Source: an uncultured Candidatus Saccharibacteria bacterium (GTDB lineage: Bacteria; Patescibacteriota; Saccharimonadia; Saccharimonadales; Saccharimonadaceae). From it: a stretch of DNA of 27,255 nucleotides. The position numbers and the translations under genes are program-made. Of this stretch, positions 21,810 to 27,255 are shown piece by piece. The notes beneath the pieces are model-generated. The model was given only the letters and a program-made list of their open reading frames with translations. It was not told the origin of the DNA and searched no databases. The stretch lies in contig CAMHIH010000002.1 in the NCBI GenBank assembly GCA_946185175.1, forward strand, positions 1-27,255, read 5' to 3'. The stretch's first letter is position 1. Each line of letters starts with the position of its first letter.

Positions 21810-22481
21810 ATGGAATATTTATTGGAAGGTTTGGCACTTGCCGCAATAGTGCTAGTTAGCTACATCTGGGGGTATAAGTCTGTACACATCGAAGAGCGTC
21901 CGATTCGCAACGCGGAACCTGAGTACTTGATTCAACCTCCGAAACGTCAGGATAATGGCGCCGCTAAAGCTCTTGCAAAGGAGTATAGGCGCTACAATGA
22001 GAGAACTGCACAGTATCTCTCTAGCACGATGATCGTGCTTCCGTCGACGACGAAGACCGTTGTTACTGGAATCCTGGGCTTCATTGCCAGCTTTGCGATG
22101 GTCGTAAGCCATCACTTTAATGGCCTTGCTCAGTCTATCATTGGCACTAAGGTGTATGACACTAAGGCTTTATGGCACGGCCAGGACAGCGCATTCTTGC
22201 TTATCATGATGGGCGCAGCCGTATTCGGCGTTTTCGTCGGAATTGCCATGAATTATGGCATTTCAAAACGCGCACATGCGCTTGCGGAGATTCGTACCCG
22301 CAAATCGCGTACCGTCGTGATTGCACAGAAGCACAGTCTTTCCGAAGTTTATGCAATCCTTAAGTGGGCTGCACAAGAGGAAGTTGCTGAGCTTCAAGCT
22401 AAGCGCGCTCGCAAGATCCAGAAAGCTCGCAGCAAGGGCAACATCATTCAGATGTACCCAAAGCTTAAGGTTGTGAGCTAA
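21810..22481 (+). CDS. Membrane protein of unknown function behind a structured leader
   Basis: A 223-residue protein from ATG 21810, preceded by GGGTGAT at 3 bases (an unusual, short spacing; GGAG lies further upstream). Residues 3-22 form a first hydrophobic segment. A charged region follows (25-70), then segments at about 84-104 and 129-150, and a basic helical C-terminus (155-223, ELQAKRARKIQKARSKG) likely in the cytoplasm. I do not recognise a family. It is a single-gene unit with the strongest promoter of the window and a strong terminator, suggesting high, conditional expression. An upstream in-frame TTG (21777) would lie inside the leader structure and is not favoured. Confidence 0.75.
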   Translation: MEYLLEGLALAAIVLVSYIWGYKSVHIEERPIRNAEPEYLIQPPKRQDNGAAKALAKEYRRYNERTAQYLSSTMIVLPSTTKTVVTGILGFIASFAMVVSHHFNGLAQSIIGTKVYDTKALWHGQDSAFLLIMMGAAVFGVFVGIAMNYGISKRAHALAEIRTRKSRTVVIAQKHSLSEVYAILKWAAQEEVAELQAKRARKIQKARSKGNIIQMYPKLKVVS

Positions 22482-22500
22482 TGGTAGTTTGTCGATGACT

Positions 22501-22524
22501 GGGCCGGACGTCGTCCGGCCCTTT
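22501..22524 (+). terminator. Rho-independent terminator after the leader-controlled gene
   Basis: GGGCCGGAC (22501-22509) pairs perfectly with GTCCGGCCC (22513-22521), followed by TTT. Confidence 0.85.
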
Positions 22525-22558
22525 CGCTTACTTATTAAAGACTGCTTTTTGGGCCTCA

Positions 22559-22567
22559 TGCTAAAAT
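22559..22567 (+). promoter_or_regulatory. Extended -10 (TGCTAAAAT) of sbcB, inside an inverted repeat
   Basis: TGC TAAAAT ends 6 bases before the ATG; no -35. CCTCAT (22554-22559) and ATGAGG (22566-22571) flank GCTAAA as an inverted repeat. Confidence 0.65.
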
Positions 22568-22573
22568 GAGGTT

Positions 22574-23959
22574 ATGGAGCAGACTTTTTTCTTTTATGAT
22601 CTCGAAACTTCCGGCCTCGATCCACGTGCTGATCGCTTAATGCAATTCGCCGGCCAACGCACCGACATGGAACTGAACCCAATTGGCGACCCGGTGAACA
22701 TACTCGTTAAATTAGGTGAAGACACCTTGCCGAGCCCGCACGCAATTATGGTGACAAAAATCACCCCGCAATCAACCTTGCAGGATGGCTTAACTGAAGT
22801 AGAATTTTGCAAATATGTCATGTCGGAAATCTTTACGCCTGGCACGATAGCGACTGGCTACAATTCCGTGCGTTTCGATGACGAATTCATGCGTCATACA
22901 TTTTGGCGCAATTATTATGATGCTTATGAGTGGCAATGGAAAGACAATCGCAGTCGATGGGATTTGTTGGATGTAGTGAGAATGACGCGTGCCTTGCGCC
23001 CGGACGGAATCAAATGGCCTATTACGCCTGAGGGCAAAGCTACGAACCGTCTAGAATTAATGACAAAAGAGAACGGTATTGCGCATGAGCATGCGCACGA
23101 TGCTCTGTCGGACGTGGAGGCTTTAATTTCGGTCACGAAGTTAATCAAAGAAAAACAGCCGCAGCTATATGATTATCTTTTCAAAATGCGCGACAAACGT
23201 GCGGTTCAGAAATTAATCAATTTGGAAAATCCGCAACCGTTCGTGTATTCCTGCGGCCGCTATTCGTCTGAAAACAATAAAACGTCGGTCGCTTTTCCGA
23301 TTGCGCCAGCCAAAAACGGCAATGTCCTGGTATTTGATTTACGCTACAACTTAGATGACTTACTCAAAGAAAAAGCCGAACTTGCAAAAACTGATCCCAC
23401 CAAATCCGAGTCTTTTTACCCAATCGTAAAGGAATTAAAGTACAACCATTGTCCAGCCGTGGCGCCGCTAGGAGTATTAAAGCAGGGAAATAGTTGGCAG
23501 CAAATTAATCTCGACGAGACGACCGTCCAGAAAAATCTGACCGCCTTATTAGCACATCCAGAATTTGCCGAGCGCATGCGTACGCAAAACGAAAATCGTG
23601 AAGAATTTCCGCCAGCCGCCGATGCTGAGTCGGCATTATATGACGGCTTTATCGATAATCTCGACAAAAAAACCTGCGATGCGGTGCGTAATGCGGATAT
23701 TAAAGAAATCTCGGCTTTTCATCCAAATTTCCACGATGAACGTCTCGCAAAAATGTTCGTTAATTATAAAGCGCGTAATTTCGAGCAGACTTTGAGTGAT
23801 TCTGAAAGAGCTAGTTGGGAGGAGTATCGCTTGGGGCGCATTAGAGCTCGCCAGAATTCATACATCAAGGCCATCCAGGAAATTGCCGCATCACCTAATG
23901 CTGACCCGTATATACTTGAAGAACTTCAGCTTTGGTATCAATCATTATTGCCTTACTGA
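22574..23959 (+). CDS. sbcB: Exonuclease I (3'-5' single-strand DNA exonuclease)
   Basis: A 461-residue protein that follows E. coli ExoI (475 residues) end to end. The DEDDh active site is visible: Asp9 and Glu11 in FYDLETSGLDP, the VRFDDEF block (Asp102/Asp103), and His175 with Asp180 in HAHDALSDVEAL. Other shared blocks are SRWDLLDVVRMTRALRP and, in the C-terminal helical part, LFVNYKARNF-like FVNYKARNFEQTL. It digests single-stranded DNA from the 3' end in mismatch repair and recombination, and binds SSB tails. The message is predicted leaderless. A 48-base gap with its own -10 box separates it from the next gene. Identification is strong. Confidence 0.93.
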   Translation: MEQTFFFYDLETSGLDPRADRLMQFAGQRTDMELNPIGDPVNILVKLGEDTLPSPHAIMVTKITPQSTLQDGLTEVEFCKYVMSEIFTPGTIATGYNSVRFDDEFMRHTFWRNYYDAYEWQWKDNRSRWDLLDVVRMTRALRPDGIKWPITPEGKATNRLELMTKENGIAHEHAHDALSDVEALISVTKLIKEKQPQLYDYLFKMRDKRAVQKLINLENPQPFVYSCGRYSSENNKTSVAFPIAPAKNGNVLVFDLRYNLDDLLKEKAELAKTDPTKSESFYPIVKELKYNHCPAVAPLGVLKQGNSWQQINLDETTVQKNLTALLAHPEFAERMRTQNENREEFPPAADAESALYDGFIDNLDKKTCDAVRNADIKEISAFHPNFHDERLAKMFVNYKARNFEQTLSDSERASWEEYRLGRIRARQNSYIKAIQEIAASPNADPYILEELQLWYQSLLPY

Positions 23960-23988
23960 TGCTTATGTTTTTAAATGCCTCGCCGCGA

Positions 23989-23997
23989 TGTTAAACT
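23989..23997 (+). promoter_or_regulatory. Extended -10 (TGTTAAACT) of the acyltransferase operon
   Basis: TGT TAAACT ends 10 bases before ATG 24008. It lies inside the 33-base extension that an upstream ATG at 23975 would add, so the later start is preferred. Confidence 0.5.
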
Positions 23998-24007
23998 AAT
24001 TATAGAT

Positions 24008-25849
24008 ATGCGATGGCTAGCTGGACTTAACTCGTTGCGTTTTTATGCAATCGTCTTGATTGTGATATATCATCTTTTCCATCGTTTCCTTCCGGGTGGT
24101 TTTATTGCGGTTGATATTTTCTTCACGATTTCCGGCTTTTTGATTATTTCTAAACTCGTCAAAGAATATGGCGTAGAAGGAAAAATTAAATATCGCTCAT
24201 TCATAAAAGATCGTTTTATGAAGATTTTTCCGCCTCTTTTGGTTTGCGTAGCTGTTTCGCTTGCTTTGGCGTTGCTTGTAAATAAGGATATTTTGGCCGG
24301 CATTCAAGTGCGCACGGCTGCCGCATTAACCTTTACAACGAATATTCTCGAGCTAATTACTGGCGGTAATTATGAAAATACAATTTCGCCGAATCCGTTT
24401 GAACATACGTGGTTCTTGGCGCTTGAAATGCAATTTTATCTTTTAATACCTTTGATTGCGAAAATCGTGTTGGGCATTTTTCGCAATCGCCGCAGGGCAA
24501 TTCGCAATCTTGGCATCATGTTTGTAGCTCTAGCAATATTGTCGGATGTTCTGATGGTATGCTATGGCGGTATCTTTGGCGCGACGAACCGGGCGTATTT
24601 CGCCATCGATACACACATGGGTGCATTCTGTTTGGGTGCCGCTTTCGCAACCTTCAATCATTTGGTGCCGCGCACTCCGCGCACGCCAAAACTCGTGCCA
24701 AGTATCGGCGTGGCAATGAGTTTATTGATTATTACAATTCTAGCCTTCAAAACGGAATATTCGCAGCCATTTACTTTTATTTTCGTTTTACCATTCGTTG
24801 GCGTGCTTTCCGTGATTATGATTTTTTGCATCGTTAAATTGCAGAGCAATCGCCACAGCCGCCGTAGTCTGCCGGTCGCAATTCGTATTTTGGATTATTT
24901 CGGCAGTCTGTCATTTGGAATATATTTATTCCACTATCCGCTTTTTGTATTGTTATCAGAAATCTTGCCACCGAATGCGACGGTCTGGTTGGCGCCCACG
25001 ATTAATATCATCGCTAGCCTAATACTAGCTTGGTTCTTTACGGAAATATTTAATATTACAAAATGGATTCAGCGATTAAGATACATGAAACCTTCGCGTC
25101 GCGTGGTGCGCTACGCGACTGTCGGGCTTTGCTTAGTGCCGGCAATTGTTTTGCTTGCTACTACGCCAGTTACTTCCGGCATTTCGGAACAATTGGCTTC
25201 TGTCGATCAAAATTCCGAAATGCAAATTGACTTGAGTCATCATCTCGACTACATCGGCGTCGAAACTGCGCTTGAAAATTTCTCAGCCCAACTTGATCCG
25301 CTTTATAAGTTAGCGCAAGATTCACGCGCCACATACGACACCACAAATCGTGCGGCGCCATCCGCCAACGCCGCCAGCGTTCTAATTATTGGCGACTCGG
25401 TAACTTTAGGCGCAAAGGAGGCACTCGAGGCCACCATTCCGAATTCATTTGTGGATGCAAAAGAGTCGCGCGGTATTGAAACCGCGACAGGTATCTTAGC
25501 GAATTATGCTGCAACTGGTAAATTGCCAGAAACGATTGTAATTAGCCTTGCCACAAACGAACGAACAATCACGGGTTCGCTACTGCAAAATATTGTTGAT
25601 GTAGCGGGGCAAGATCATAAGTTTATTCTAGTTACCGCCTATGCCGGCCCGCAGCAACCGCGCGAATCGCAAAATGCTGCCTTGAGGGCGTATGCTGATA
25701 GCCATGAAAACGTATTCCTGGCCGATTGGTGGAGTGTGGCGCACGACAATTGGTCATTAATGTATGCCGACCATATTCATTTAAATCCAGAAGGTCGTAC
25801 CACCTATGCCAATTTAATTTATAATGCCGTCCGGAGCTCAAATCGATGA
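24008..25849 (+). CDS. Membrane O-acyltransferase (acyltransferase-3/OafA type) with C-terminal SGNH domain
   Basis: A 613-residue protein that transfers acyl groups to envelope glycans in its family. The N-terminal acyltransferase-3 domain (about 1-375) starts with WLAGLNSLRFYA, has the catalytic-type His22 in IVIYHLFHRF, and the GGFIAVDIFFTISGFLI block; about ten membrane segments follow. After the last one (about 368-388) comes a linker and an SGNH hydrolase-like domain (about 455-613) with Ser464 in IIGDSVTLG, Asn in LATNER and Asp588/His591 in ADHIHLNPEG. The SGNH part probably passes the acyl group on outside the membrane, as in OatA. It is joined to the next gene by ATGA. Confidence 0.92.
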   Translation: MRWLAGLNSLRFYAIVLIVIYHLFHRFLPGGFIAVDIFFTISGFLIISKLVKEYGVEGKIKYRSFIKDRFMKIFPPLLVCVAVSLALALLVNKDILAGIQVRTAAALTFTTNILELITGGNYENTISPNPFEHTWFLALEMQFYLLIPLIAKIVLGIFRNRRRAIRNLGIMFVALAILSDVLMVCYGGIFGATNRAYFAIDTHMGAFCLGAAFATFNHLVPRTPRTPKLVPSIGVAMSLLIITILAFKTEYSQPFTFIFVLPFVGVLSVIMIFCIVKLQSNRHSRRSLPVAIRILDYFGSLSFGIYLFHYPLFVLLSEILPPNATVWLAPTINIIASLILAWFFTEIFNITKWIQRLRYMKPSRRVVRYATVGLCLVPAIVLLATTPVTSGISEQLASVDQNSEMQIDLSHHLDYIGVETALENFSAQLDPLYKLAQDSRATYDTTNRAAPSANAASVLIIGDSVTLGAKEALEATIPNSFVDAKESRGIETATGILANYAATGKLPETIVISLATNERTITGSLLQNIVDVAGQDHKFILVTAYAGPQQPRESQNAALRAYADSHENVFLADWWSVAHDNWSLMYADHIHLNPEGRTTYANLIYNAVRSSNR

Positions 25850-26616
25850 AAAACGAATTACGTGAACATGTCAAAACTAAACGCAAAATCCGACAAGCAA
25901 AGCGCATTTCGGCCGTTGACCAAACCCGCGGCAAGAGGATGATCCGAGCATGGCTGTTTTTGGCAATTGTTGTTGTTTTTGTAATTGCGGAGTGTGTTGG
26001 TTTGTTTCTAGCGAAACGAGAATCGGATCGTCAGAAATCCGTTGACATCCAAAATCAAATAGTGGCCGATTTGGCAATCATTTCTACTGCCTTCCAATCT
26101 GGCAACCAACCACTTTTCGATAAGAATTTTGCAAATTACCAGACCCATCTAAATACATATAGTAATAACGATTACGTTAAATACTTTCAGTCGGACCGCA
26201 TCGAGCAACTGCAAAATTACGCCACTACGCTTAAGGATAATATGGAAACGATTAAGCAGCTCAATCAGCTTCATGCCATGCTCAACCAGCTCGGGTTAAT
26301 TGCTAAAACGGATGATTTGGTTGAGAATATTACAAGTTATCGTCAAAACCTTATTAAATTAGATGAGAACATAAAGTCAATCACGGTCGAAGAGCTGAAG
26401 GAGGTTAAGAAAGAGCTCGAGAAGACTACTGCCGAATTGGAATCGCAACTCGATTCGGTTGCTATTTGTGTGAATGTTTGTCCAACTAATACGATTAAGG
26501 ACAAATACGAACTATTTAATAACACCATTAAGGATAGTAATGCGAAATTCTCGACCCTGAATAACCAGCTCGCCAAGAAGTATTCGCCAGATGAGTTAAT
26601 TTTATTGCTACAATAA
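25846..26616 (+). CDS. Membrane-anchored coiled-coil protein of unknown function
   Basis: A 256-residue protein with a strongly basic N-terminus (residues 1-32), one membrane segment (about 34-55) and an extracytoplasmic helical domain of about 200 residues rich in Gln, Asn, Leu, Lys and Glu. The charged stretch around VEELKEVKKELEKTTAELES reads as a coiled coil. It is followed by a cysteine pair (CVNVC) and a second helix, so a disulphide-closed helical hairpin is plausible. No family recognised. It overlaps the acyltransferase by ATGA and is followed after 4 bases by the phosphotransacetylase gene. A scaffold or partner for the acyltransferase is inference from position only. Confidence 0.75.
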   Translation: MKNELREHVKTKRKIRQAKRISAVDQTRGKRMIRAWLFLAIVVVFVIAECVGLFLAKRESDRQKSVDIQNQIVADLAIISTAFQSGNQPLFDKNFANYQTHLNTYSNNDYVKYFQSDRIEQLQNYATTLKDNMETIKQLNQLHAMLNQLGLIAKTDDLVENITSYRQNLIKLDENIKSITVEELKEVKKELEKTTAELESQLDSVAICVNVCPTNTIKDKYELFNNTIKDSNAKFSTLNNQLAKKYSPDELILLLQ

Positions 26617-26620
26617 TAAT

Positions 26621-27255
26621 ATGCAAAAGATTCTTTTCCCTGAAGCTAATAACGAGTTTATTAAACAAGCCGCGGAGGATTTAAGAAAGGCGCAAATCTG
26701 TGAACCGGTATTAGAATCGCTAGATTTACCAACAGCTTGCGCTAAAATCGCAGATGGTTCGGTTGGCGCCATGGTGGCCGGCATTGATTGGTCGTCGCGC
26801 GATGTAATTTTGGCCTGTCGCAATCATCTCGGGATGCGGGAGGGCTTTAAGACTTTCTCAAGTCTCTTTGTGGCGGACTTGCCAGACGGTCGTCGTTATA
26901 TTATTTCTGACGGTGCGACTTGTAAGAATCCTACTGCCGAGCAATTGGCTGAGATTGTTATTTTAACGCATGATGCGGCCGCTAAAATTCTCGACGAAAC
27001 GCCACTGGTTGCAATTCTTTCATTTTCGACATTTGGCTCCGGTGGCAAAGATCCATCAATGGATAAAACTGCCGAAACTATAGCGATTCTCAAAGAGCGT
27101 CGTCCAGATATTCTAGTGGACGGTGAAATGCAGCTTGATGCGGCCGTAAACCAGCGCATTGGCGACAAAAAAGCCGCAGTCAAAGGCGGCTCGGAAGTAG
27201 CGGGCAGGGCAAACGTTCTGATCACGCCAGATATTAATTCGGGAAACATCTTATA
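26621..27255 (+). CDS. pta: Phosphate acetyltransferase-like protein (PTA/PTB family), 3' end outside window
   Basis: The frame is open from ATG 26621 to the window edge: 211 codons, starting QKILFPEA. It matches the PTA_PTB family: SVGAMVAGIDWSSRDVILACRNHLG, a central VAILSFSTFGSG, ILVDGEMQLDAAVNQRI, then ANVLITPDINSGNIL at the edge, where the family has its conserved PDLNAGNI-type motif. These enzymes make acetyl-CoA from acetyl phosphate, or the reverse, in fermentation. The GAMVAG block is near residue 48, while in typical Pta (about 330 residues) it lies near 100, so the N-terminal domain looks shortened. It begins 4 bases after the previous stop. An ackA partner may follow outside the window. 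Confidence 0.85.
   Translation, partial: MQKILFPEANNEFIKQAAEDLRKAQICEPVLESLDLPTACAKIADGSVGAMVAGIDWSSRDVILACRNHLGMREGFKTFSSLFVADLPDGRRYIISDGATCKNPTAEQLAEIVILTHDAAAKILDETPLVAILSFSTFGSGGKDPSMDKTAETIAILKERRPDILVDGEMQLDAAVNQRIGDKKAAVKGGSEVAGRANVLITPDINSGNIL

Noticed and set aside
21736..21849. 37-codon ORF in the leader (starts MGENAEGPQC, Lys triplet, second Cys) overlapping the start of the 21810 gene
   Set aside because: No ribosome-binding site before its ATG, and it lies within the paired segments; kept only as a possible leader peptide to test.
1..27255. tRNA, rRNA, CRISPR arrays, insertion sequences, integrases, attachment sites, replication origin
   Set aside because: I scanned gaps and gene ends and saw none; gaps are all under 300 bases and are accounted for by promoters, terminators and leaders.

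Overview
The window looks like chromosomal DNA from a Patescibacteria/CPR bacterium, most likely Saccharibacteria (TM7). This is inferred from the protein set, the tight packing and many small membrane proteins without familiar homologues; no marker RNA gene is present to settle it. TGA is used as a stop (for example the ATGA junctions near 3305, 9354 and 25846) and no gene needs TGA as a sense codon, which argues against the Absconditabacteria/Gracilibacteria code. There is no tRNA, rRNA, CRISPR array, insertion sequence or phage gene; it is an ordinary but poorly characterised core/accessory chromosome segment.

Layout. 1-5231: the 3' part of secA, an M16 zinc peptidase, a P-loop kinase-like protein joined to a TylF-type methyltransferase, a TraX-family membrane protein on the minus strand and a divergent YjdF-like membrane protein. 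5237-7266: dnaK behind a full sigma70 promoter with a CIRCE operator, without grpE or dnaJ beside it. 7275-9764: an operon of three look-alike small membrane proteins with rmuC between the second and third. 9761-12697: minus-strand lepB, then a polytopic membrane protein and a membrane-anchored HtrA protease. 12713-14643: a 96-residue minus-strand gene, then rpsB-tsf. 14645-16949 (all minus): a fusion of a nucleoside deoxyribosyltransferase-like domain with an FtsK-gamma DNA-binding domain, a membrane-anchored exported protein, and an aquaporin with a long Lys-rich N-terminus. 17042-21560: a 77-residue tail-anchored protein, then pheS-pheT-FKBP isomerase. 21597-22524: a membrane protein behind a long leader RNA with competing hairpins. 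22559-end: exonuclease I (sbcB), then an acyltransferase-3/SGNH protein, a membrane coiled-coil protein and the start of a short phosphotransacetylase.

Functionally the window combines protein export and envelope quality control (SecA, LepB, HtrA, FKBP, DnaK), translation (S2, EF-Ts, PheRS), DNA metabolism (ExoI, RmuC, the FtsK-gamma fusion) and envelope modification (acyltransferase). Two styles of gene start stand out. About ten genes have an extended -10 box (often TGCTAAAAT) ending only 6-10 bases before the ATG, with no -35 box or ribosome-binding site, which predicts leaderless mRNAs. Another set has -35/-10 promoters with 17-base spacers and mostly recognisable Shine-Dalgarno sites.

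The most interesting items are the deoxyribosyltransferase/FtsK-gamma fusion, the three-paralogue membrane family around rmuC, and the attenuator-like leader at 21632-21809.
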